In this document: positions 33,905-41,964 of the stretch, piece by piece
Layout of the letters: each line of letters starts with the position of its first letter
Numbering within the stretch: position 1 is the stretch's first letter
From: Saccharopolyspora_D taberi
GTDB taxonomy: Bacteria; Actinomycetota; Actinomycetes; Mycobacteriales; Pseudonocardiaceae
Assembly: GCF_039534165.1 (NCBI RefSeq)
Contig: NZ_BAAAUX010000045.1
Span: forward strand, 62,001 to 126,000
Reading direction: 5' to 3'
Length of the DNA stretch: 64,000 bases
Translations under genes and position numbers: made by a program
Notes under the pieces: model-generated
Database searches by the model: none
What the model was told of the DNA's origin: nothing
Seen by the model: the letters and a program-made list of their open reading frames with translations, nothing else

Positions 33905-34636
33905 GTGACGGCAGCAGAAGGTGAACCGGGTCGGACTCCGGACGTCGCGCGGACCGTGTTCGGCGACCGGTTGGCAGCGGCTGAACGGTTCGCCGAGATG
34001 CTCCGGGAACACGGTGTCCAGCGCGGGCTGATCGGTCCGCGTGAAGTGGACCGGATCTGGGAAAGACATCTGCTGAACTCTGCGGTACTCGCGGAGTTGC
34101 TACCACCGAACTGCCGGGTGGTGGACGTAGGCTCTGGGGCGGGATTGCCGGGCATTCCGATCGCGATCGCTCGCCCGGACCTTGAACTGACCCTGCTGGA
34201 GCCGATGGCTCGGCGGGTGGCGTGGTTGCAGGAAGTCAGCACGGAGATCGGCCTCGACATCGAGGTGGTGCGCGGACGTGCCGAGGAGGGCCCGGTGCGG
34301 GAACGACTGAGCGGTCAGGACGTCGTGACCGCCCGCGCGGTCGCACCGATGGCACGGCTGGCGAAGTGGTGCCTTCCGCTGCTGCGCCCGGACGGCAAGC
34401 TGCTGGCCCTGAAGGGCTCCACCGCGGCGGAGGAGCTCGAACGGGACGCGGCGGCGATCCAGGCGGCCGGTGGCGGCCGTGCAGAAGTTGTGTCTTGCGG
34501 TGACGGAGTGCTCGAAGTGCCGACGACCGTCGTAGTGGTCGAGCGGGCTGCCCGGTCCCACCCCGGAGCGGGATCGCCCCGAACTACGTCCGGTCGGCGT
34601 CGTGACGGCGGGCGTCGGACGAGGAAGGATCGTTGA
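33905..34636 (+). CDS. rsmG: 16S rRNA (guanine527-N7)-methyltransferase RsmG
   Basis: This 243-residue SAM-dependent methylase starts at the GTG at 33905; the frame extends upstream through a parS site but lacks a start with a better ribosome site. The SAM-binding motif is VVDVGSGAGLPGIP (about residues 72-85), followed by the ARAVAPMARL and LKG motifs of the family. The stop overlaps the first possible parA start. In other bacteria loss of RsmG gives low-level streptomycin resistance. Confidence 0.96.
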   Translation: MTAAEGEPGRTPDVARTVFGDRLAAAERFAEMLREHGVQRGLIGPREVDRIWERHLLNSAVLAELLPPNCRVVDVGSGAGLPGIPIAIARPDLELTLLEPMARRVAWLQEVSTEIGLDIEVVRGRAEEGPVRERLSGQDVVTARAVAPMARLAKWCLPLLRPDGKLLALKGSTAAEELERDAAAIQAAGGGRAEVVSCGDGVLEVPTTVVVVERAARSHPGAGSPRTTSGRRRDGGRRTRKDR

Positions 34637-35646
34637 CGGTGAATCCGGAGTCGAACGGAGCGGGTCGTGTTTCACGTGAAACAAGGGGACGCGCCGTGGG
34701 CGGTATGCGCTTCCCCGCTGCGGGAGCGGGTGGAGACGAGCAGTCGATGAGCGAGTTCGGTTCGAAGGACATCGGCTGGACTCCGATCATGGAGGAGGCG
34801 GAGCGGGCGACCCGGGTGCTGCACCCGGAGACCATGCAGCTCCCCCGTCCCGACCGCCGGCGCATCCTCACGGTGGCGAACCAGAAGGGCGGCGTCGGGA
34901 AGACGACGAGCACGGTGAACCTGGCCGCCGGTCTGGCGTTGCAGGGTCTCAACGTGCTCGTCATCGATCTCGACCCGCAGGGCAACGCGAGCACGGCGCT
35001 GGGCGTCGATCACCGGTCGGGCGTGCCGTCGGTGTACGAGGTCCTGCTCGGCGAGATCAGCATCGCCGACGCCGCCGCGCAGAGCACGCAGTCGAAGAAC
35101 CTGCACTGCGTCCCGGCGACGATCGACCTGGCCGGCTCCGAGATCGAGTTGGTCACGATGGTCGCCCGGGAGAGCCGGCTCAAGGAGGCGCTCAACTCCG
35201 AGGCGCTGGAGCAGCTCGCGCCGGACTACGTCTTCATCGACTGCCCTCCGTCGCTCGGCCTGCTCACGGTGAACGCGCTCGTGGCCGCGCACGAGGTGCT
35301 GATCCCGATCCAGTGCGAGTACTACGCGCTGGAGGGGCTGGGGCAGCTGCTGCGCAACATCGAGCTCGTCCAGTCGCACCTCAATCCCGCGCTGTGGGTG
35401 TCCACGATCCTGCTGACGATGTACGACGGCCGGACCAAGCTGGCCGACCAGGTCACCAGCGAGGTCCGCGGCCACTTCGGCGACCTGACCCTGCGAACGG
35501 TGATCCCCCGGAGCGTCAAGATCTCCGAGGCGCCCGGCTTCGGTCAGACCGTCCTCACCTACGACCCGGGTTCGCGCGGCTCCATGAGCTATCTCGACGC
35601 GGCGCGGGAGATCGCCGAACGTGGTGCCGAGAGGAAGACAGCATGA
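34633..35646 (+). CDS. parA: Chromosome partitioning ATPase ParA
   Basis: This protein of up to 337 residues drives origin segregation with ParB. Deviant Walker A KGGVGKTT (Lys90 counted from 34633), VIDLDPQGN and DCPPSLG are present. Possible starts are TTG 34633 (GAGGAAGG five bases upstream) or GTG 34639; the core begins only near residue 75. Residues 13-17, VSRET, are written by a parS site inside the gene. The stop overlaps the parB start (ATGA). Confidence 0.96.
   Translation: MTVNPESNGAGRVSRETRGRAVGGMRFPAAGAGGDEQSMSEFGSKDIGWTPIMEEAERATRVLHPETMQLPRPDRRRILTVANQKGGVGKTTSTVNLAAGLALQGLNVLVIDLDPQGNASTALGVDHRSGVPSVYEVLLGEISIADAAAQSTQSKNLHCVPATIDLAGSEIELVTMVARESRLKEALNSEALEQLAPDYVFIDCPPSLGLLTVNALVAAHEVLIPIQCEYYALEGLGQLLRNIELVQSHLNPALWVSTILLTMYDGRTKLADQVTSEVRGHFGDLTLRTVIPRSVKISEAPGFGQTVLTYDPGSRGSMSYLDAAREIAERGAERKTA
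34668..34683. promoter_or_regulatory. parS site 3 (perfect, inside parA)
   Basis: TGTTTCACGTGAAACA, read in frame as part of the codons for V-S-R-E-T. Confidence 0.97.
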
Positions 35647-36653
35647 CCGAGCGAAAAGGCGGCCTCGGCCGTGGCCTCGCCGCGTTGATCCCGAGCGGCC
35701 CGCCCGCCGAAGGCGGGCCGAACGGGGTTGCCGTCCGCGGGGCCGGATTCGGGACCCCGCCCTCCCCCGCCTCCACTCCGGCTACCGCTTCCGCGGAGCC
35801 CGAGGTTTCACGTGAAACCAGCGGAGAGGTGGCCGGGGCCGTCTACCGCGAGGTCGACATCTCGGCGATCACGCCGAACCCGAAGCAGCCGCGGCAGGTC
35901 TTCGACGAGGAGGCGCTGAGCGAGCTGGAGCACTCGATCCGCGAGTTCGGCCTGATGCAGCCGATCGTCATCCGCGAGGTCGGGGCCGACCAGTTCGAGC
36001 TCATCATGGGCGAGCGCCGGTGGCGCGCGGCGCAGCGAGCGGGCCTGGAGGTCATTCCGGCGATCGTCCGGCAGACGCAGGACGACGCGCTGCTGCGGGA
36101 CGCGCTGCTGGAGAACATCCACCGGGTGCAGCTGAACCCGCTGGAGGAAGCGGCGGCGTACCAGCAGCTGCTGGACGAGTTCGACGTGACGCACGACGAG
36201 CTGGCCGACCGCATCGGACGCAGCCGACCGGTCATCACGAACACGATCCGCCTGCTGCGCCTGCCGATGCCGGTGCAGCGGCGCGTCGCTGCGGGTGTGC
36301 TCTCGGCCGGTCATGCTCGCGCGCTCCTGAGCCTGGAAGAGCCGAACGGTCAGGAGGAGCTGGCTTCGCGGATCGTCGCGGAGGGGCTGTCGGTGCGAGC
36401 CACCGAGGAAGCCGTGACGCTGAAGAAGAGCGAGGCGCCGGCGAAGCCGAAGCAGACAGCGCGCAAGCAGCTCCAGGCCCCCGGCCTCCAGGGACTGGCG
36501 GAGCGGATGTCGGATCGGCTGGACACCAAGGTGAAGGTCGAGCTGGGACGCCGGAAGGGCCGGATCGTGATCGAGTTCGGCTCGGTCGACGACCTGGAGC
36601 GGCTCGGCGAGTTGATCTTGAACGAAAAGGGCCGCGAATCCCGTGATCAATAA
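35643..36653 (+). CDS. parB: Chromosome partitioning protein ParB
   Basis: This 336-residue CTP-dependent DNA clamp binds and spreads from parS. It starts MTERKGGLGRGLAALIPSG, the ParA-contacting tip. The N-terminal CTPase domain has NPKQPR and GERRWRAA. The helix-turn-helix follows (THDELADRIGRSRPVITNTIRLLRLP), and a C-terminal dimerisation domain ends at residue 336. A parS site lies in its own linker coding region, again reading VSRET. Confidence 0.97.
   Translation: MTERKGGLGRGLAALIPSGPPAEGGPNGVAVRGAGFGTPPSPASTPATASAEPEVSRETSGEVAGAVYREVDISAITPNPKQPRQVFDEEALSELEHSIREFGLMQPIVIREVGADQFELIMGERRWRAAQRAGLEVIPAIVRQTQDDALLRDALLENIHRVQLNPLEEAAAYQQLLDEFDVTHDELADRIGRSRPVITNTIRLLRLPMPVQRRVAAGVLSAGHARALLSLEEPNGQEELASRIVAEGLSVRATEEAVTLKKSEAPAKPKQTARKQLQAPGLQGLAERMSDRLDTKVKVELGRRKGRIVIEFGSVDDLERLGELILNEKGRESRDQ
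35804..35819. promoter_or_regulatory. parS site 4 (inside parB)
   Basis: GGTTTCACGTGAAACC, 14 of 16 matches with a perfect 12-base core, in frame as V-S-R-E-T. Confidence 0.93.
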
Positions 36654-36724
36654 CCCTGGGGTCTTTCGTCACGGTGACGATCAATAGAACTGGACAAATC
36701 TGGCGCTTCAGAGGGCTGGAACGC

Positions 36725-36757
36725 AAACAGGGCCCGCCGGATCGGCGGGCCCTGTTT
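36725..36757. terminator. parB/ddl bidirectional terminator, overlapping parS
   Basis: AAACAGGGCCCGCC and GGCGGGCCCTGTTT form a perfect 14-bp stem around GGATC. The right arm shares 5 bases with parS site 5. Confidence 0.88.
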
Positions 36758-36768
36758 CACGTGAAACA
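36753..36768. promoter_or_regulatory. parS site 5 (perfect)
   Basis: TGTTTCACGTGAAACA, 16 of 16. It directly abuts the stop codon of the convergent ddl gene (36769-36771). Confidence 0.97.
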
Positions 36769-37716
36769 TCAGCCCCGGGAGATCGCTCGTTCCACGAGCG
36801 TCGCGAAGACCTCTCCCAGAGACCGGTCGGCGGCCTCGATCGCCATCGGCAGCAGCGAGGTCTCGGTCAGCCCGGGCGAGACGTTCACTTCGAGGAAGTG
36901 GACCGTGCCGTCGCGGTCGATGATCGCGTCGGTCCGGGACACGTCGCGCAGGCCGAGCAGCCGGTGCGCGGCGACCGCGAGTTCCCCGGCCGCCGCCGCG
37001 GTCTCCTCCGGGAGCTCCGCGGGAGCGCGGTAAGTGGTGAGGCCGGCCGTGTAACGGGCGGTGTAGTCGTAGACGCCGTTGGCCGCCTCGATCTGGACGG
37101 CGGGCAGCGCCGTCGGTCCGTCCGGTCCGTCGAGGACGCCGATGGCGACCTCGGTCCCCTCGATGAACTGCTCGACCAGAACGGTGTCGCCGTAGGACAG
37201 CGCGCCCACCATCGCGGAGGGCAGATCGGCGGCGTCGCGCACGACGTGCGCGCCGAGCGCCGAGCCGCCCTGGTCGGGCTTGAGCATCAGCGGCAGGCCG
37301 AGCTTCGCGACAAGTGCGTCGAGCACCGCCTGGGCGCCGAGCTCGCGGAACGTCGAGTGCGGGAGCACGACCCAGTCCGGCGTGGCGAGCCCGGCCCGGG
37401 CCAGCTCCGCTTTCGCGGTCGGCTTGTCCCACGCGCGTCGGCAGGCGCGGGGGTCGGTGCCGACGTACGGGATGCCGAACATGTCCAGCACCGACTGGAC
37501 CGCCCCGTTCTCCCCCTCGCCACCGTGCAGCGCGACGACGACCGCGTCCGGCCGCTCCTGCGAGATCCGGGACAGCAGGCGGGAGTCGGCATCCCACTCC
37601 GCGACGGTGACGCCGACGGAGCGCAGCGCCGCGGACAGGCGGCGGCCGGACCGCAGCGAAACCTCACGCTCGTGCGACAGCCCTCCGGCCAGCACGGCGA
37701 CCCAGCGATCGGACAC
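36769..37716 (-). CDS. D-alanine--D-alanine ligase family protein
   Basis: This 315-residue ATP-grasp ligase starts at the GTG at 37716 (VSDRWVAVLAGGLSHEREVS). Ddl landmarks are EREVSL, VVALHGGEGENG, MLKPDQGGSALGA, YDYTARYTAGLTTY and LEVNVSPGLTETS. The Tyr in the omega-loop (ARYTAG) is the D-Ala-D-Ala rather than D-lactate type. It is shorter than mycobacterial Ddl (about 370 residues) and near the E. coli DdlB length. Its position beside parB suggests it may be a second ligase copy; that is inference. Confidence 0.88.
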   Translation of the reverse strand: MSDRWVAVLAGGLSHEREVSLRSGRRLSAALRSVGVTVAEWDADSRLLSRISQERPDAVVVALHGGEGENGAVQSVLDMFGIPYVGTDPRACRRAWDKPTAKAELARAGLATPDWVVLPHSTFRELGAQAVLDALVAKLGLPLMLKPDQGGSALGAHVVRDAADLPSAMVGALSYGDTVLVEQFIEGTEVAIGVLDGPDGPTALPAVQIEAANGVYDYTARYTAGLTTYRAPAELPEETAAAAGELAVAAHRLLGLRDVSRTDAIIDRDGTVHFLEVNVSPGLTETSLLPMAIEAADRSLGEVFATLVERAISRG

Positions 37717-37741
37717 TCTTCGAACACCCCTGAAACTGACA

Positions 37742-37784
37742 GGTCCACTGTGCACGTGGCGCGAACACCACTGCACAGTGGACC
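37742..37784 (-). terminator. Long inverted repeat between the aminotransferase gene and ddl
   Basis: GGTCCACTGTGCA (37742-37754) and TGCACAGTGGACC (37772-37784) pair perfectly over 13 bases, with GTGG/CCAC continuing inward. It could terminate the aminotransferase transcript or act as an operator 26 bases before ddl. Confidence 0.65.
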
Positions 37785-37815
37785 GAACGGCTGGAAATCG
37801 TTGGTGCGGAACAGA

Positions 37816-39153
37816 TTACGCGGTGTCCGGCGACGGAGCCTGCGGGCCCGGCACCGCTCGCTGGGGAACCGACCCGAAGGTGCGCACCAGCTCCATCTCG
37901 TCGGTCAGCGTGTTGGCCAGCCGCCGCACGCCCTCCCGGATGCGTTCCGGTGTCGGGTAGCAGAACGACAGGCGCATCTGCCGGCTGCCGAGCTGGTCGG
38001 CGTAGAAGCCGGTGCCCGACGCGTAGGCGACCCGCTGGGTCACCGCGCGCGGGAGCATCGCCTTGGTGTCCACGCCCTCCGGGGCGGTGAGCCACACGTA
38101 GAACCCGCCGTCCGGCCGGGTCCACGAGCAGCCCGCGGGCATGTGCTGTTCGAGCGCGCCGAGCATCGCGTCCCGGCGCTCCCGGTACTGCTCCTGGAAG
38201 ACCTTGATCTGGCCCTGCCAGTCGTGCGAGCTGAGGTAGCGGGACACGATCATCTGGTTCAGTGTGGGCGGGCACAGCGTGGCCGACTCGGCGGCCAGGA
38301 CCAGCTTCTCCCGCACCGCGTGCGGCGCCAGCACCCAGCCGACCCGCAGGCCGGACGCGAAGGTCTTGGAGAACGAGCCGAGGTAGACCACGTTGTCCGG
38401 GTCGAGGCTGCGCAGCGCCGGGTAGGTCTGGCCGTCGAAGCCGAGCAGGCCGTACGGGTTGTCCTCCAGCACCAGGATGCCGTGGTTGCGGCAGATCTCC
38501 AGGACCTCCGCCCGCCGCTGCACGGCGAGCGTGACACCGCCCGGGTTGTGGAAGTTCGGGATCGTGTAGAGGAACTTGATGCGCTTGCCCTTGGCGGTCA
38601 CGTCCCGGATCGCCTGGCGCAGCGCCTCCGGCTGGAGGCCGTCGTCGTCCATCGCGACGTGCACGACGTCGGCCTGGTAGGCGGTGAACGAGCCGAGCGC
38701 GCCGACGTAGGACGGGCCCTCGGCGAGGACCACGTCGCCCGGGTCGCAGAAGATGCGGGTGACCATGTCGAGCGCCATCTGGGAGCCGACGGTCACCATC
38801 ACGTCGTCGGGGTGGGCGGAGATGCCCTCCAGCGCCATGATCTCGCAGATCTGCTCGCGCAGTTCCGGCACGCCGTGCGCGGAGCCGTACTGCAGCGCGG
38901 CCTGGCCGTCCGCGGAGATCAGGCGGGCGACCTCGCCGGCGATCGAGTCGAGCGGGAGCGCGGCGAGGTTGGGCATGCCGCCTGCCAGCGAGACCACCTC
39001 GGGGCGGCTGGCCACGGCGAACAGAGCTCGGATCTCGGAGGCCGTCATACCTGCGGTGCGCTGGGCGTAGCGGTCCAGGTGCGCATCGAGGTTGCGTGCC
39101 GCTCCCTGCTTGTCGAGGGTGCGGTCGGTCGGCTGGCTTCCTTGATCTGGCAT
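37816..39153 (-). CDS. PLP-dependent aminotransferase (class I/II, MocR-like fold)
   Basis: This 445-residue enzyme starts at the ATG at 39153 (MPDQGSQPTDRT); the longer upstream frame covers the promoter. PLP motifs are YGSAHGVPELREQI, TVGSQMALDM, DNPYGLLGFDG and the Schiff-base Lys263 in GSFSKTFASG. It resembles the 2-aminoadipate/aromatic aminotransferase group and has no DNA-binding domain. The substrate is not identifiable. The same kind of gene occurs near parB in other actinobacteria. Confidence 0.9.
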   Translation of the reverse strand: MPDQGSQPTDRTLDKQGAARNLDAHLDRYAQRTAGMTASEIRALFAVASRPEVVSLAGGMPNLAALPLDSIAGEVARLISADGQAALQYGSAHGVPELREQICEIMALEGISAHPDDVMVTVGSQMALDMVTRIFCDPGDVVLAEGPSYVGALGSFTAYQADVVHVAMDDDGLQPEALRQAIRDVTAKGKRIKFLYTIPNFHNPGGVTLAVQRRAEVLEICRNHGILVLEDNPYGLLGFDGQTYPALRSLDPDNVVYLGSFSKTFASGLRVGWVLAPHAVREKLVLAAESATLCPPTLNQMIVSRYLSSHDWQGQIKVFQEQYRERRDAMLGALEQHMPAGCSWTRPDGGFYVWLTAPEGVDTKAMLPRAVTQRVAYASGTGFYADQLGSRQMRLSFCYPTPERIREGVRRLANTLTDEMELVRTFGSVPQRAVPGPQAPSPDTA

Positions 39154-39224
39154 TCCGCGCTCCGGTTTCGTCGTGCGCTGTGGTGATCGTCTCCTGCTGG
39201 CGGACGATCGCGCGATTCTAACCG

Positions 39225-39240
39225 TGTTATCGCGGTAACA
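39225..39240. promoter_or_regulatory. 16-bp near-palindrome in the divergent promoter
   Basis: TGTTATCGCGGTAACA (one mismatched pair) lies just upstream of a minus-strand TAGAAT -10 box (39214-39219) for the aminotransferase. It is placed where a regulator would touch the -35. The GNAT gene diverges from the same gap. Confidence 0.5.
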
Positions 39241-39410
39241 GTGTCGTCGTGTAACGGGCGCCTCGCAGAAACCGGTCCGGCGGTAATCCATCTCACCCCA
39301 TCGGGACTCGGTGCCGGGACCCGCGTACCTTCCGATGCCGGTGCTTGCGGCATATCCTGACCCCGTCCCGCGAGCTGCAGCGCGGGTCCTTGCGGGTGCC
39401 AGGAGGTCAG

Positions 39411-40046
39411 GTGTCGCGACGTGTAGTCGGCGTCACGCTGGACAACCTCGACCACCTGCCCCAGAGGTGCCGCCGGTGCGTGTACTGGGAACTGGCGCCG
39501 CACGTCCGGGAGCAGGCCGAGGAGTTCGGCGAGACCGATCTGGAAAAGGAAGCCTGGGTGTCCAGCGTGCTGCTGGAATGGGGCTCCTGCGGACGCATCA
39601 TCTACGTCGACAACGTTCCCGCCGGATACGCGATGTACGCCCCGCCCGCCGCGGTGCCGCGAGCGGCCTCCTTCCCGACCGCCCCGGTCAGCGCGGACGC
39701 GGTGCTGCTGACCGCGCTGCGGATCTCGCCAGAGTTCGAGCAGGGCGGCCTGGGCCGGGTGCTGGTGCAGAACGTCGCCAAGGACCTGACCAAGCGCGGG
39801 GTGAAGGCGGTCGAGGCGTTCGCCGACCTCCAGGAGACGGCGCAGGGGTGCGTGATCCCGGCCGGGTTCCTCCAGCGGGTCGGCTTCAAGACGGTCCGGG
39901 CGCACCCGAAGTGGCCCCGGATGCGGCTCGAACTGCGGACCGCCATCTCCTGGAAGGAAGACGTCGAGGCGGCGCTGGAACGCCTGCTCGGCAGCGTCAC
40001 CGTCAAGACCGCCGAGCCCGCGCTCGGCGGCGCCTTCGGGCGCTGA
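39411..40046 (+). CDS. GNAT-family N-acetyltransferase
   Basis: This 211-residue protein starts at the GTG at 39411 behind AGGAGGTCAG. The GNAT acetyl-CoA region is ALRISPEFEQGGLGRVLVQNVAKDL (about residues 101-125), preceded by the beta strand IIYVDNVPAGYAMYAPP. An N-terminal CRRCVYWEL motif is notable. The substrate is unknown. It sits between parB and cwlM as in related genomes. Confidence 0.88.
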   Translation: MSRRVVGVTLDNLDHLPQRCRRCVYWELAPHVREQAEEFGETDLEKEAWVSSVLLEWGSCGRIIYVDNVPAGYAMYAPPAAVPRAASFPTAPVSADAVLLTALRISPEFEQGGLGRVLVQNVAKDLTKRGVKAVEAFADLQETAQGCVIPAGFLQRVGFKTVRAHPKWPRMRLELRTAISWKEDVEAALERLLGSVTVKTAEPALGGAFGR

Positions 40047-40048
40047 CC

Positions 40049-40064
40049 GGTTTCACGTGAAACA
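40049..40064. promoter_or_regulatory. parS site 6
   Basis: GGTTTCACGTGAAACA, 15 of 16 matches, 3 bases past the GNAT stop. Confidence 0.94.
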
Positions 40065-40148
40065 ACGGCTCAGAAGGCCGGACAGGATCCGAAGGACGCT
40101 CGCCTCGGTTCGGGTGTGACCAGGGCCGGTCGCACGCTGAGAGCGGGC

Positions 40149-41300
40149 TCAGGCGCCTTCCGCGCGGGCCAGCTCGTGGCGCAGCAGGTCGTCGAAGGTG
40201 AAGGTGCCCGTGGGCTGGTCGTCCTTGCCCAGCAGGTACAGGCGCTTGACCGCCACCAGCAGGCCCTCGGCGATGATGTCGCGGAACCGCGGGTCGAGCA
40301 GGCGGTTGCGGTCGTCGGCGTTGGTCAGGTAGCCGATCTCGATCCGCACCGCGGGCATCCGGGTCAGCCGCAGCACCTCCCAGGTCTTGGGGTGCGTGCG
40401 GCAGTCGCGCATGCCGGTACGCGCGACGATCTCGCGCTGGAGGAAGCCGGCCAGGGCCTCGCCGACGGTCGAGGTGGTGCCGTTGCCGGTGCCGAAGTGG
40501 AAGCTCGCGACGCCCTGCGCGAGCGGCGACGCGTTGCCGTCGGTGTGCAGGGACAGGAACATGTCCGCGCCCGCCTCGTTGGCGAACCGCGCCCGCTCCG
40601 CGTCCGGCGGGCAGGCGTTCGGGCCGCGCGAGATCAGCGCCTCCATGCCGGTGGCGACCATCCGGCCCTCCAGCCTGCGGGCCAGGTCCCACACCAGGTC
40701 GGCCTCGGAGACCCCGCCGACGCAGACGCCGCGGTCGGCGCCGCCGTGCCCGGGGTCGATCACGATCCGCTTGCCGCGCAGGCGGGGACCGGAGCGGCGC
40801 ACCTTCTCCTGCTCCCGCAGGAACACCGGGCGCCCGCCGCGGACCTTCGGCGCGAGCTGCTTGAGCGCGCGCAGGGTGGCCGGGCCGCAGATGCCGTCCG
40901 AGTTGAGGCCGTAGTCGCGCTGGAAGCTGCGCAGGGCCTGCTCGGTCTCGTGGCCGAAGATGCCGTCCGGGCGGCCCGCGTCGTAACCGAGTTCGAGCAG
41001 GCGCTCCTGGAGGGCGAAGACGTCGTCGCCGCTGACCGGCTTGGAGACCAGGAAGGCCAGCGAGCGGTCGCCGAGCCGCCAGCGGGCGTCGGTCAGCGCG
41101 CGGTAGGTGGCCGGGCCCACCACGCCGTCGGTGATGAGACCTCGCTGTTGCTGGAAGACCCGGACCGCGTGTTCCACCGCTGCGTCGAAAGTGGCGGGGC
41201 CGGGGCGCCCGTTCGGGGCCGGGAGCAGACCCAGCGCAGCAAGAGTGTTCTTGATCTCGGCAACGGCCGGACCGACGTCACCGCGGTGGAGCAGCTGCAT
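40149..41300 (-). CDS. cwlM: N-acetylmuramoyl-L-alanine amidase-like protein CwlM
   Basis: This 383-residue protein has two peptidoglycan-binding modules (about residues 1-75 and 85-150) and an Amidase_3 domain (about 175-355). The zinc/catalytic set His185 (DPGHGG), Glu199, His252 and Glu321 appears intact. It has no signal peptide, as in mycobacteria, where cytoplasmic PknB-phosphorylated CwlM activates MurA. The start ATG follows CGAGGAGTG. It ends the trxBA-side gene series. Confidence 0.93.
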   Translation of the reverse strand: MQLLHRGDVGPAVAEIKNTLAALGLLPAPNGRPGPATFDAAVEHAVRVFQQQRGLITDGVVGPATYRALTDARWRLGDRSLAFLVSKPVSGDDVFALQERLLELGYDAGRPDGIFGHETEQALRSFQRDYGLNSDGICGPATLRALKQLAPKVRGGRPVFLREQEKVRRSGPRLRGKRIVIDPGHGGADRGVCVGGVSEADLVWDLARRLEGRMVATGMEALISRGPNACPPDAERARFANEAGADMFLSLHTDGNASPLAQGVASFHFGTGNGTTSTVGEALAGFLQREIVARTGMRDCRTHPKTWEVLRLTRMPAVRIEIGYLTNADDRNRLLDPRFRDIIAEGLLVAVKRLYLLGKDDQPTGTFTFDDLLRHELARAEGA

Positions 41301-41510
41301 GCACTCCTCGCTCGATTCAGGCGTCGGTGCGGGACCGACGCGAAGGATGGTCCTAGTCCCCCGGTGTCCTTCTGTGGTGTGACCCGGATGTGCCCCGGAG
41401 CCACTGGCTCATTGTGCCTTGCCCGTCGCGCAGCGGCGCTGCGGCCCATCGACGACTGCGGGGAAGCGCGGGACCTGCGGGTGCGCACCTGATCGCGCGC
41501 AGTGCGCGAA

Positions 41511-41560
41511 AACGCGGTCCTGCCACTCCACCCATATCGGATGGACGGCAGGACCGCGTT
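41511..41560 (-). terminator. trxBA terminator
   Basis: AACGCGGTCCTGCC and GGCAGGACCGCGTT form a perfect 14-bp stem, with a TCCA/TGGA inner stem. It lies 40 bases after the trxA stop. The remainder of 41301-41599 holds nothing else recognisable apart from the expected cwlM promoter. Confidence 0.85.
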
Positions 41561-41599
41561 AGTCGGTTGCGTCGGATCGCGTCCGACCTCACAGCTGGA

Positions 41600-41926
41600 T
41601 CAGATGAAGTCCGCCAGGTCGGACAGCAGCGCGGCCTTCGGCTTGGCGCCGACGATCTGCTTGACCGGCTCGCCGTTGGAGAACACCAGCAGGGTCGGGA
41701 CCGACATCACCTGGTAGTCGCGCTGCAGCTGGGGGTTCTTGTCGATGTCGAGCTTGGCGATCTTGAGCTTGTCGCCGTGCTCTCCGGCGATCTCCTCCAG
41801 CACCGGCGCGACCATCTTGCACGGTCCGCACCACGTCGCCCAGAAGTCGACGAGGACGGGCTTGTCGCTGTCGAGGACCTCGGACTTGAAGGTGTCGGTG
41901 TCGACGGTCACGGTGTTGCCGGCCAT
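41600..41926 (-). CDS. trxA: Thioredoxin
   Basis: This 108-residue disulfide reductase starts MAGNTVTVDTDTF. The active site is WCGPC with Cys33 and Cys36; the cis-Pro lies in MSVPTLLVF. A longer frame upstream belongs to trxB in another register. It lies 38 bases after trxB and shares its SigR-type promoter. Confidence 0.98.
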   Translation of the reverse strand: MAGNTVTVDTDTFKSEVLDSDKPVLVDFWATWCGPCKMVAPVLEEIAGEHGDKLKIAKLDIDKNPQLQRDYQVMSVPTLLVFSNGEPVKQIVGAKPKAALLSDLADFI

Positions 41927-41964
41927 GTTCTGCTCCCTTGTTTCGGTGGGGGGTTTGCGGTTGT

